64,000 bases of DNA, from NCBI GenBank assembly GCA_028571685.1, contig CM053140.1, positions 222,227,323-222,291,322 on the forward strand, written 5' to 3'. Positions 23,650 through 34,197 of this stretch are shown piece after piece. The translations under genes and the position numbers were made by a program. The notes under the pieces were generated by a model. That model worked only from the letters and a program-made list of their open reading frames with translations. It did not search any database and was not told the DNA's origin. The stretch comes from Heterohyrax brucei. Its lineage: Eukaryota; Chordata; Mammalia; Hyracoidea; Procaviidae. How positions within the stretch are numbered: the stretch's first letter is position 1; each line of letters opens with the position of its first letter.

Positions 23650-23930
23650 TGTAATGTGGCATTGTAGTTAAGTGCTATAGCTGCTAAGCAAAAGATCAGC
23701 AGCTAAAATCTACCAGATACTCCTTGTCAACTCTATATGGTTTGCAGACTTAGCACTTACGGTAGGCAGATATAGCACTTAACCACTAAGTCACCAAGGT
23801 TTCCTATAAAGTTGTCTAGTAGATTTAAATTAAAACTAAAAGTAACCTCTATATAGTTCTACTTTGTCCTATAAGGTCATTATGATTTGGCAGTGACTTG
23901 ATGGCAGTGGTTTTCTTTTTTTTTTTGGTT
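23650..23930 (+). mobile_element. AfroSINE split by a locally copied insert
   Basis: The SINE head and tRNA-like part (23655-23741) and its tail ('ctactttgtcctataaggtcat...gatggcagtggttttc', 23855-23915) are separated by about 95-110 bases that do not belong to AfroSINE. Most of that insert, 23764-23835, is a copy of 23041-23112. Confidence 0.85.
23764..23835 (+). repeat. Insert copied from 23041-23112
   Basis: About 71 bases aligned with five mismatches. The last 36, from 'tttcctataaagttg' to 'taaattaaaa', are identical and include unique DNA flanking the donor SINE. The match therefore reflects a local copy event, not shared SINE ancestry. Confidence 0.9.
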
Positions 23931-24599
23931 TGGTATCAGTATGTTATGTCCCAAGTTCTGAAAGATAAATTTACTCAAAAAGAAACATACTTAAGTAAAC
24001 TCCCTGGGGTGCCTTAGGATCTGACCACTGTTGGTCAGGGCTTAATATATTATGTATGGTGCAGTATGTAATCAGCCCATGTTTGCAACAACCATGGTGA
24101 TTACGATGATGAAGCAACCTCATCAATTTCTGTCTCTCCTTCTGTATATTTCACTTCCAATTCTAAATGGCAGAGGCTAAGAACCCAAGACATCAACTGT
24201 ATCTACTTGCAGAGATCTGGTTATTCAACACTATGTGGTAAAGCAGTCCAAGTTCTAGACCATGATTTTTTGACGTAAGGTGTCATTTCAGGACACCTCC
24301 CTCAGGTAGACTCTGGAATCAGTCAAGTCCAGAGACAGGAAAATCTGAGGTATGTAGTTCTCCAAACTCACACAACAAGACAGGGAACAGGTATTATTCT
24401 TCCCTTTAGGAATGTCTGAGTTTACTAGAAAAATAACTAATTTGACTTCAGTAGGACAGTATTTAGGGTCCTGTCACAAACATACAGATAATAGCATGTT
24501 TGCTGATAGGAAGACCCAAACTGGTTTTCTTAGTTTGTGTAAATACCTATGAAGACTCATCATTTTCTGCTTTTTCAATCTTTGGTTAGACAAAGGTTT

Positions 24600-24897
24600 G
24601 TTATTGTTAGCTGCCGTTGAGTCAAACCCTGACTCTTGGTGGATCCATGTGCAATAAAATCACTGTTGTAACTCATATTGTTTTCACTGGCTGATTTTTT
24701 TGGAAATTGATTGCCAGGACTTTCTTCCTAAGCTTAGTCTGAATGCTCCATTGAAACCTGCTCAGTGTCATGGCAACATTCAATATACAGTGACAGATAG
24801 GTGGTGACAGCACAAGAGGTGTAATGGCTGGAAATTAAATCCAGGTCTCCGCATCAAAGGTGAGAATTCTACCAATGAACCACCAACTTCCCTGAGA
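24600..24897 (-). mobile_element. Composite SINE with tRNA-Gly-like head and BovB-derived body
   Basis: Read on the minus strand, the first ~55 bases resemble a tRNA ('cattggtagaattctcacctttgatgcggagacctggatttaatttcc', a Gly-type A-box/B-box layout). The body matches the BovB 5' region seen at 50400-50500 ('cagactaag...', 'gcaatcaatttcc'). The 3' end is the 'gagtcagggtttgactc'-type block. Both polarity and edges are clear; the subfamily name is not. Confidence 0.75.
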
Positions 24898-25230
24898 CAA
24901 CGGTGACCCATATTTATATCTTAACAATTTTTAAAAAGGATAAAGTACTGGTACTCCCTTAACTTTTTCTGTGTTGAGGCTTTTACAGGCATTATTGTAA
25001 ACGCTAATTTGTTGTTCAGGCATAAACAGTGACTGAACCAATGAGAAGTTTAGCGCATCATCTGCCCAAGTCGACATCCTTGAGGTCTAAATGTTAATTT
25101 TCGTCTGTTTAGCCAAGGTTTAAACCACTTCCCCTTTATATAACTGGCACTAAATGGCCTGGGTTATTTCATTCTTTTTAGTAATAAATATAATTGGGTT
25201 CCAGTTCTGAAAACAATCTCTGCTTGAGAA
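24898..25230. other. Unassigned DNA
   Basis: Nothing recognisable: no long frame, no repeat family I can name. Confidence 0.4.
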
Positions 25231-25480
25231 CTTATCCCAAGAGAGGTGGAGTATGGTATGGAGGTCAAGCAAGGGGTGATAGATTGAAGAATTATGGATC
25301 ATACCTTCAGCTTTGTTACTTTAACTGCTTTTAGCATCACTGTGAAAGAAGACCAATCCAGCAATGTTTAAGCACTTAACAAAATAAAGCAAGAATTGGG
25401 AGGCATGAGAAACAGGAATAGGTGAGCTCTGTCTGGTATTGGGCTTTCTGAGGTCGAATCACATGTCACTCCAACTTTTT
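25231..25480 (+). repeat. Local direct repeat, copy A (250 bp)
   Basis: Colinear with 25846-26095 over exactly 250 bases with roughly 24 differences (about 90% identity by eye). Flanking sequences on both sides differ. Neither copy resembles a repeat family I recognise. Carries no notable reading frame. Confidence 0.88.
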
Positions 25481-25845
25481 CAGGCACCAGCAATGGAATA
25501 AGTGGAAGTGATGTAGCCATGGTGATGTCAAGCTTCTCGAAACAGTTCTGGTTCTAATAGTGTGTAAATAGAATAACAACAATGACTGTGTAGGATGTTT
25601 GGGTTAATAAGGAGTCACAGATTGTTTAGGGCTCCAGCATGGGTCAGCAAAGCAGGAAAAGTACTCCCAGGACAGTAAAGAAGCAGCTGAGAACATTCTG
25701 ATGATTCTGCAAGGGCCTCTAAATTTGGACAAAGAGGCGCTGGGTACATGGACTTTGACCACGGGGTAACTGCAAATATTTTATCAGGAATGTGTTCCAA
25801 CGCTGAAAGCCAAAGACAAAGCATGCTGAGACACTTCCTTTGGAA
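25481..25845. other. Spacer between the two direct repeats
   Basis: 365 bases without recognisable features. A 100-aa minus-strand frame spans the spacer and part of copy B (25615-25917) and has no recognisable motif. Confidence 0.4.
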
Positions 25846-26095
25846 CTTATCCCAAGAGAGATTAGATATGGTATGGAGGTCAAGCAAAGGGTAATAAATT
25901 GAAGAATTATGGATCATACCTTTAGCTTTGTTACTTTAATTGCTTTTAGCATCACAGTGAAGGAAGACCAACCCAGCAATGGTTAAGCACTTAACAAAAT
26001 AAAGCAAGAACTGGGAGGCATGAAAAACAGGAATAGGTGAGCTCTGTCTGATACAGGGCTTTCTGAGTTCAAATCATGTGTCATTCCAGCTTTTT
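25846..26095 (+). repeat. Local direct repeat, copy B (250 bp)
   Basis: Second copy of 25231-25480, same orientation, offset 615 bases. The identical copy length and single uninterrupted alignment favour a local duplication over two independent transposon insertions. Confidence 0.88.
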
Positions 26096-26620
26096 GGAAG
26101 CCAAGATCACACAGATAAAAGGATAAAAGGGAAGAATTGAACACAGAGATTATGCATTTAACCAAGGTTTCAAGCTTTAAACCAAAGGGGAAGACTGATG
26201 TGAATTAGTAAAGCTTAGTTCTCTGCCAAAAGCTTAAAGCCATCTATCTGCATACCAGATTCTTATAACTATAAGAGTTTCTATAAAGTGATAAAAAGGA
26301 GTGAAGCCATTGCAGAAGACTTATCGAATAAAACATGGATTATAAAAGATTCCCTGAATGAAGCAACATGATGCAGCAATTTCAACTTATTTTGGGGAAC
26401 AGAGACCAGGCTGAAAAGTGACGGTAAGTGAGGACCTAGAGAGAGTGGCTGCAGCTGGCATTTTTAAGATCAGAGATGAGGAAAGGAATGAAATTGGAGA
26501 AGAGAGATAACAAAACTTGTAAAGCCAAACATTCAATCAGGCTAAGGACAAACTCAACACACAGAGAAAAGATAAAGTTAACACACACAAAAAGAGAGGG
26601 TACCTTGGAAGAAGTAGGGG
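26096..26620. other. Unassigned DNA
   Basis: A-rich sequence ending at the abrupt 5' truncation of the ERV-L fragment at about 26621. No gene, no clear repeat. Confidence 0.4.
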
Positions 26621-27127
26621 GATCCCCTAGTCATCCACTTGCAAGATTTTTGCTTCCTGTTCTCCAGGTCAAAATGTCTTAGACCTACTCTGCAGATCTA
26701 AATGTCTCAGTTTCAAAGGTAGGAATGCTTCCACCACTAGACACATCATTGATTCTACTGAACTGGAAGCTAAAAATGCCACCAGTCTATTTAATGCCTC
26801 TGGATCAACAGGCATGAAGGGAGTTATCATATTGGTTGATCCCAACTACCATGATGAAATTGGTTTGACATCACATAATGAAGGTAAAAAAGAGTATATC
26901 TGGAACATAGGAGATCCCTTAGGACACCTCTTAGTACTACCATGTCCTTTGATTAAAGTTAATGGAAAATTACAGCAACCCAATTCCAGTGCGACTACTA
27001 AAAGCCCAGACCACTCAGGAAAGAAAGTTTGGGTCACCTCACCAGGCAAGGAAACCACTACCAGTTGTGGGGAATACAGAATGAGCTGTAGAAGAAAGTA
27101 GTTCTGAATACCAGTTACAACCATGTG
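26621..27127 (+). pseudogene. ERV-L dUTPase remnant (5'-truncated element)
   Basis: Aligned base for base with 58596-59146 of the full provirus. The open piece 26814-27101 (95 aa) keeps a 'GVIILVDPNYHDEIGLT' stretch equivalent to dUTPase motif 3 and a 'WNIGDPLGHLLVLP' stretch equivalent to motif 4. The start of the domain (motif 1 region) is disrupted by an insertion/duplication around 26660-26720, and the end is frameshifted. Nothing of gag, protease, reverse transcriptase or integrase precedes it. It continues downstream into its own 3' LTR. Confidence 0.88.
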
Positions 27128-27151
27128 ACCAGTTGCAGAAATGAGGACTGT

Positions 27152-27465
27152 GTTGTATTTCTGCTCTATGTGTGTGTCTCAGTTATTTTTGTTTTCTTTA
27201 CTTATAAAATATAAGCTGTAAATGTAGTTAATGCATTTTCAGTTATATGTGTATTGCATGTATAATATTAGATGTAAGTATGACTTTGCAATTGTAAGTA
27301 TGACTGTAATTGTATTTTTGCTCTATACGTGTGTCTCAGTTATTTCTGTTTTCTTTACTTATAAAATATAAGCTGTGAATGTGGTTAATGCATTTTCAGT
27401 TATATGTGTGTTGCATATATAATGTTAGACGTAAATATGATTTTGCAATTGTGTTGATTCAGATT
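27152..27465 (+). repeat. 157-bp tandem duplication in the ERV-L 3' non-coding region
   Basis: Two consecutive units (27152-27308 and 27309-27465) share 'ctctat.cgtgtgtctcagttattt', 'cttataaaatataagctg' and 'atgcattttcagttatatgtgt'. The full provirus has only one unit here (59160-59300), so the duplication is specific to this copy or its subfamily. Confidence 0.85.
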
Positions 27466-27516
27466 ATGGATAGTACATGAAGATGTATACAGATGATAAG
27501 GTGACAAGGGGTGAAT

Positions 27517-28149
27517 TGTGATGTTAAGACTGTGTCAGCTTGGCTGGACCAACAGTTTGGCAGCTGTATGAAGTGGCACGGGTGGGACCTGTGATGACTC
27601 AGTGCTCATGCTTAGTCTTCATTTCCCCTCCTCCTGGCACATCCTCCTTCCATCTACTCACATTGCCAGCAACTTCTACTCTCTTGTTTTCTTATGTCTG
27701 GTTCTTAGAACTTGAACTAGAAGCTCTTGAGATTCACTGTCCCTCATAGCCTGCAAGTCAGAGTCCTGTTCCCTGACCTACTGGTCCTGGGTTTGCCAGC
27801 CCCTTCAGCTCCATGAACCAGGAGAAAACTTGCAGTTTCTCCTGCCATCTTGGGATTCACTGACCTACACAGCCTGTGATTTGGAGCTCTAACCTCTGGC
27901 CTCCCTGCATGCCTTAAGTTCACCATCAACTACGGCTGTGTGAGGCCTGTTCTCTCATCCAGGAGATTTCACTGGGACATTTCAGCTCCTACAATTGTGT
28001 GAGCTATTTCCTTTATATAAGTCTTTATACATACCCTAGGGTCACCATGAGTCCATGAGTTGGATCCAACTTGATGGCACTTGGCTTGGCTGGCACATGT
28101 ATCATACATGTTACTGGTTTCACTTCCCTGAAGAACCCAACCTAAGACA
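27517..28149 (+). mobile_element. ERV-L 3' LTR (diverged)
   Basis: Starts TGTGATGTTAAGACTGTGTCAGC right after a purine-rich 'gacaaggggtgaa' tract and ends 'caacctaagaca'. Same layout as the provirus LTRs but much more diverged. It carries an extra SINE-like piece at 28034-28098. The matching 5' LTR is absent. Confidence 0.85.
28034..28098 (+). mobile_element. SINE tail fragment within the LTR
   Basis: 'agggtcaccatgagtccatgagttggatccaacttgatggca' matches the AfroSINE 3' tail and has no counterpart in the LTRs at 53-60 kb. Confidence 0.65.
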
Positions 28150-28214
28150 GAGGGTATGAGATAAAGTAGAAATATTGATGACTTTTGAACAGGAAAGCTT
28201 CCTCTGTCAGTAAA

Positions 28215-31200
28215 TGAAGGGGAAAAAATGGTTATATTGAACTATATATAAAGATAAATGAAATCTAGAGGAAATGAACAAATTTCTAGATTCGTATCAC
28301 TCACTGAGATTATCATAAGGAGAACTAGACCAACTTAATAAATCTATCACAAAGGAAGAGATTGAAAAAGTCATCAAAAATCTGCCAACCAAAAAAAATC
28401 CTGGCCCAGATGGCTTCACCAGAGAATTCTACAAAACTTTTAGAGAAGAGTTCACTCCGATACTACTGAGGCTATTTAACACCATAGAAAGGGATGGAAT
28501 ACTCCCAAATTCATTCTATAAAGCCAGCATAACCCTGATACCAAAGCCGGGAAAGATCTCACACACAAAAAAAGAAATTGACAGACCAATATCACTCATG
28601 AACCCAGATACAAATTCTTCAACAAAATTCTAGCCAATAGAATTCAACAGCACATAAAAAATAATAATTCAACATGATCAAGTCGGTTTCACTCCAGGGA
28701 TGCAAGCCTAGTTCAGTATCAGAAAAACAATTAATGTAATCAACCACATTAATAACACAAAAGATAAGAATCACTTGATTTTGTCAATTGATGCAGAAAA
28801 GGCATTTGACAAAGTTCAATACCCATTCATGCTTAAAACTCTCAGAAAGACGGGGATAGAGGAGAAAATCCTCAATGCAACTGGTAGCATCTATGCGAAG
28901 CTAACTGCCTTCATCGTCCTGAATGGTGAAAGACTGAAAGAATTCCCTTTGACAACGGAAACTAGACAAGGATGGCCACTCTTACCACTTGTAGTCAACA
29001 TTGTGCTGGAAGTTCTAGCCAGAGCAATTAGACAAGAGAAAGAAATAAAGGGCTTCCATATCAGCGATGAAGAAATAAAAATCCTTCTCTTTGCAGACGA
29101 TACAATTGTTTATACAGGGAATCCATCAGTAAATTACTGGAACTCATAGCGGAGTTTAGCAAAGTAATGAAATACAAGATAAACATAAGTAAGACAGCAA
29201 TATTCCCTTATACCAACAGTGACATTATTAAAGAAGAAATCACCAAATCAATTCCATTTGCTATAGCCCCCAAGAAGATAAAATACCTAGAAATAAATCA
29301 AACTAGAGAAATAAGATATCTTTACAAAGAGAACTACAAGACCTTACTACAGGAAACTAAAAGAGACTTACATAAATGGAGATACCTACCCTGCTCATGG
29401 ACAGACAGGAAGACTTAACATTGTGAAAATGTCTATTTTACCCAAAGCAATCTACTTATATAATGCAATCACAAGACAAATTCCGATGACATTTTTTAAT
29501 GACATGGAGAAACAAAACACCAACTTTGTTTGGAAAGGGAAGAAGCCTGGATAAGTGAAGCATTATCGAAGAAGAAGAATACATTGGGAGGCCTCTAACT
29601 ACCAGACCTTAGAACTTATTACACTACCACAGTAGTCAAAACAGCCTGGTACTGCTCCAAAAAGAGACAGATAGATCAATGGAACAGAAATGAGACCCCA
29701 GAGATGACACCATCTTCCAATAAACAGTTGATACTCAACAAAGGCCCTAAGACATTAAACTGGGGTAGAAACAGTCTCCTCAACCAATGGTGCTGGCAAA
29801 ATTGGAAATCCATCTGCAAAAAATTTGAAACAAGACACATATCTTACACCTTGTACGTAAACCAACTCAAACTGGTTAAAGACCTAAATGTCAAATCTAA
29901 AATGATAAAGCTCATGCAAGAAAAAGTAAGAACAACAATGGAAGTTTTAATACACAATGTAGACAGACTTCAAAATCTGTCAAACAAACTACAATCAACA
30001 GAAGAGAAAATAGATAAAGGGAACTACTAAGAATCGAACACTTCTGCTCATCCAAAGACTTTATTAATAGAATTAAAAGGCCACCTACAGAATGGGAAAA
30101 ACTATTTGGCAACTCTATGTCAGACCATCGTCTGATCTCCATAATCTATAAGGTACTACAAAATATCGATAAGAATAAGATAAATCATCCAATTAAGTGA
30201 TGGGCAAAGGCGATGGACAGGCACTTCTCTAAACAGATACAGGCAGCCAAAAAACACATGCAGACATGCTCACAATCATTAGCTTTTAAAGAAGTTCAAA
30301 TCAAACTACAATGAGATACCATCTCACCCGAACAAGGTTGACAATGATCCAAAAAATGCAAAACAACAAATGCTAGAGAGGCTGTGGGGAGACTGGAACT
30401 CTCCTACATTGTTGCTGGGATTGCAAAATGGTGCGACCTCTTTGGAAAGCAATCTGGTGCTTCCTTAAGAAGCTGAATATAGACATACCATTTGACCCAG
30501 TAACTCCATTGCTCGGAATATATCCTACAGAATCAAGACCATTCACATCAACTGATGCATGCATACAAATGTTTATTGCAGCACAGTCCACAATAGCAAA
30601 AAGATGGAATCGATCCAGATGCCCAACAACAGAGGAATGGATAGGTAAACTATGGTATATCAGTGGAACACTATGCAATGATAAAGAACAACGATGATAT
30701 TAGAAAACATCTCATAACCTGGTTTCCATTGGAGGACATTATGCTGAGTGAAAGCGGTCAGCAACAAAAGGACAAATATTGTATGAAACACCTGCAATAA
30801 GAACTTAAAAACAGATTCATGCATAGAAGAAAAGACTATTTGATGGCTGCAAGGGTTGGGATCGAAAGAGGGTGACAGAAGGAGGTTAGATTAGATAATT
30901 TATAGAAATTTGGTTAGGTGAAGTAAGTGACAGCACAGATCAATTTTAACTGAACTTCAACATAGCATGATTAGTCCTCCCATCTTAACCCAATATTGCA
31001 AGGACAGAGCAACTGGGGTGGGGGTGCTTGGGACCACGGTCTCAGGGGGAAATCAAGGTCAATTGGCACAACTAGTGTTTTGCTAAGAGAGCCTTCTGCA
31101 TCCCACATTAGTGAGTGGTATATGGGGTCACAAAAGCTGCCAAGCTGCCATCTGAGGGTACAGCAAATGGTCCCAACATAGCAGGAATGGATGATCACCA

Positions 31201-31792
31201 AAGACCAAAACCATATGAGGGAAAGAGAACCTGGAACACAGAGAGACCCAGATGAGTGGGTGACTACACTGACTTGTAACTGGAAGAAACAGATAGTGCC
31301 TGGCCACCACCAATGATATATGTGATGGAGCTCACAAAGTTGACTCTCACTAGCAACACAAGAATAAAAAAGGGTGCACCCTGAGATTTCCATTAAAAGA
31401 CCACAGTTGATGGTCCAGGGGTCTCAGAGTTCCCCTGGGTGCAGGCCCCTGGCCCTGATGCTGCACCTGTCTATAAATCATAATGGAGGTCAACTCTTTG
31501 GACAGATGGATTGGACTTGGTCACACAGAGTGATCGTATCATGTGTGCACTTTACGGTTCTATGCATCTGTAGAACGTCATCCTGCTGGCTTCTTCTTGG
31601 AGGCAGGTGAGTGCGTGGAGAGGACAGCATAGGAGATTTTTTGGAGGGTAAGACATCTATGGAACAGAGAGGAAGAATGTGCTGTCACTAGGCAGGGAGA
31701 GCAGTGGGAGCTGCATATAGGTGGGCATGCAAATTTATGTGGGAATGTACATTTTCACTCAATCATAATTAAAAAATAAACAAAAAAAAACC
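28215..31792 (+). mobile_element. 5'-truncated L1 LINE
   Basis: Plus-strand L1 starting inside ORF2 just before the reverse transcriptase, continuing through the ORF2 C-terminus (about 30.96 kb) and the 3' UTR to an A-rich tail at 31770-31790. About 3.6 kb remains of ~7 kb, a normal outcome of incomplete reverse transcription. Possible short flank similarity (agcttcct near 28196, agctttcct near 31796) is too weak to call a target duplication. Confidence 0.88.
28290..30960 (+). pseudogene. L1 ORF2 remnant (reverse transcriptase and C-terminal domain)
   Basis: Pieces in order: 28775-29149 holds reverse transcriptase motif A ([11 protein letters not shown]), 'ETRQGWP' and the catalytic FADD box. 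29167-29418 continues the thumb region. 29704-30030 and 30428-30697 belong to the C-terminal domain. The palm catalytic Asp residues survive, but several frameshifts and stops separate the pieces, so no full protein can be made. Confidence 0.88.
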
Positions 31793-33627
31793 CAGCTTTC
31801 CTACTGAAAGAGTACTGTCTAGGCACTGTTGTTCAGTGTGGCAGCTAGCCCAAGCCAGGCCCTCAGGTGTGGCTGACTCCACCTCTCAGCTGACTATGAT
31901 GGCATTCTACCTGTGATACCTCTCCTGTGCTTTGTGGGCACAATCTATGGTACAACTCCAAGAAGAAAGGAGGGGAGAGTACAGGTACCCATGGCCACCA
32001 GTTGCTACTGAGTTCTGTAGATGTGACATCTGCTGCAAGAAATGTTATCTATTTAGCTGCTGCAGGTCACCACAGCAGCCAGCCCCAGCCAGACTCTCAG
32101 GTGTCCTTGCCTACAAGATAGTGTCCGTGCCTACAAGCCTGTCCACTGCTGTGCCAGCAGAAATGGGACCATTTGTACTGCCATCTTGTCTCTGACAAAA
32201 GTAGTTTTCCCCTTTTTGTCACCCAGTCCAATCTCACAACTGTCTGCCCAATCTTGGGGCTCCCAAAATGGTTACTCTGCTCCATTCAATTGTTTTTCTG
32301 GGGCTTAGGTCTCTGTATTTTCATCTCTCCCTCCTTGTTCAGGAACTCCAGTTGTTCACAGATTATTCCTCTTAATGGAATCCCACATCTTTCTTAATGC
32401 TTCTTCATTGTTCTTATTTCTTTTTTATGATTCCTCCTTATAAATGCTGGTGTCAGTTGCTCTATTCTCAAGGTCACTAAGTCTGACTTACATCTTCTCA
32501 GTTCTGCTCTTTTGGATGTGGATTGAATTGTTTAATTCTGTATTTTTTTAATTGATTGCTGGATTCCAGATTGTTGATGTTCTATCAGTTCAAATAGCTT
32601 GCTTAACTTTTTATTTAGTTCTGCTGCATTTTGCTTCACCTCTAGGAGGGCTCTTTATACAATTCTTTTATATTCACCCTCTGATAGTTTCAGAAAGCCT
32701 TCTTCATCTGGGAAGCTTTTTTATTCTTTATTTTGGGAGTTTTCTGGAGCCACGGTGGACTACTTCTTTAAATGGTTAGCTATAGACGGTGGTCTGCATG
32801 TCAGCTAGAAGCTGTTTGGTTTCTCAGTGTTATCGTAACGGGAGCTGAGGTGTAGTCCTAAGAGAGGAGTTGGTCACCAGCCATTTTTATGTACTCTACT
32901 GACTGGCCCCATGGATTCTCTGGGGTGGCAGGCTCTGCTTCTCGGCTGGCAAAGACAGTACCCTACTTACGGAGTCACTGGGGGGCCATCAGTCAGCCCT
33001 ATGTTGTGGATCAGTGGAGGATGGAGGAGATGCTGCTTGGTCTTTCAGCAGTCAGTTCTCCAGGTGGTCTTATTTAAAAGGGTACTTTACTTGTGAGCCA
33101 GAAGCTGTCAAATAGCTGCTGAAAACAGTCAGGCTCTCAGGTATGGCCATCCCACTTTCCAGCTAACAATGAAAATACCTCGAAGTAGAATGAGGTTAGG
33201 GCCTTTATGTCATCCTATGCTGGGCCCACCTGTAAATCTATACATGAAGTGTCTCAAATGCTGCTTTGCTGCTGGAGAAGCACTTGACAGATGGGCTACT
33301 GCTCCACTTGAGAATCAGCCACAGTTAAGACCCCTGGCTGAGTGACTCTGCCTCCCAGCTGACCAAGATGGCATCCCAGCCAAGCTGCCTTTCCTGCTGT
33401 GAAACAGCAGTCTATGGTGCAGCTCAGAAAAAGAGAGAGTGGAGGGGCAATGGTGCTCTCAGTCAGTAGCAGGGATCTCAATGTGTGGCTATCTCACACA
33501 CTAGCTCTGCCATGCTATACAGTGTTTACTTAAGCACTGCAATTTGGCGTGTTTGCCAGCTCGTGCCCAGTTCCCACCTCCTGGATAACAAAGAAAGCAT
33601 CAGTATCTGCAGTCCTTCAAAATGGTA

Positions 33628-33633
33628 AGTCAG
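33628..33633. repeat. 6-bp target duplication (left), AGTCAG
   Basis: Identical to 33987-33992. The related L1 at about 14137 reads 'gtgaatcagcaggagtgg' without interruption, confirming the empty site. Confidence 0.95.
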
Positions 33634-33986
33634 TGTCGGGGGCCATGAAAAAACTTCAGGCCCCAAAAAACAGGAAGTCTGGGAAGCCCCTGAAAACGCG
33701 CGTGCGTGAAAATTACCCAGCGTCACTGCCCAGCGTCACTGCCTAACGTCAACTGTACAGGCATACTGTCTGCCCAATCATAGAACGCCAACTGTCTCAT
33801 ACCAGCTATCTTCTGGTCCTAAGCCCTTCCCCTCCCCAACTTCTATATATATTACTCTGCTACAATAAAACCTCGAGGCTTGATCAGAATTTTGTCTTGC
33901 CTCCATTTCTTTGCGTCTCTTGCCCCACTTTCATTTTCACAGGCTCCCCCTCGTCCCTCCGTTGATTTGCCCCACGGGTCGGGGCA
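33634..33986 (+). mobile_element. Solo class II (betaretrovirus-like) LTR
   Basis: 353-bp TG...CA element: starts TGTCGGGGGCCATG and ends CCACGGGTCGGGGCA. Contains a TATA-type run (TATATATATTA, 33845-33855), an AATAAA polyadenylation signal (33865-33870) and a 'ttgtcttgcctccatttctttgcgtctcttgc' R/U5-like segment similar in style to betaretroviral and IAP-type LTRs. Flanked by a perfect 6-bp duplication, the length made by class II integrases. The class assignment rests on these features, not on any protein, since no internal sequence remains. Confidence 0.85.
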
Positions 33987-33992
33987 AGTCAG
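33987..33992. repeat. 6-bp target duplication (right), AGTCAG
   Basis: Partner of 33628-33633. Confidence 0.95.
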
Positions 33993-34197
33993 CAGGAGTG
34001 GGCCTCAGTGGCTGCTGGCTCATCTTTGAGAGCGGTAGTTTAGGCCATTACTGGTGCCCAGTCAAATCTGACAACACTGCCAGATCCTAGGGTTTCCCGG
34101 ATGTCCACTGCTCCATTCATTTCTCATCTGGGGCCTTAGTTCTCAGAGGGAACTGAGGAGACATGTCTAGTCTACCATCGTGGCCTTCCTTCCTCGG

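Larger units (their letters stand above)
31795..34197 (-). mobile_element. L1 5' region fragments (5' UTR and ORF1 start)
   Basis: From about 32290 to 34197 this is colinear with 12840-14348: ORF1 N-terminal part, then the 5' UTR to the L1 start ('tctaccatcgtggcc' at the edge). The block 31795-32225 also resembles 5' UTR sequence (compare 33300-33480), suggesting a second 5' UTR piece in the same orientation. No ORF2 or 3' UTR is attached. A class II-like solo LTR interrupts it at 33634-33986. Confidence 0.78.

Noticed and set aside
24840..24895. tRNA gene
   Set aside because: Only a tRNA-like SINE head: it lacks a full cloverleaf and continues directly into the SINE body.
30971..31393. 140-aa minus-strand frame
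   Set aside because: Antisense to the 3' UTR of a plus-strand L1.
31795..34197. Possible 5'-inverted (twin-primed) L1 together with 28215-31792
   Set aside because: In twin priming the inverted 5' part precedes the sense 3' part. Here the sense 3' end with its A-rich tail comes first, so these are separate insertions.
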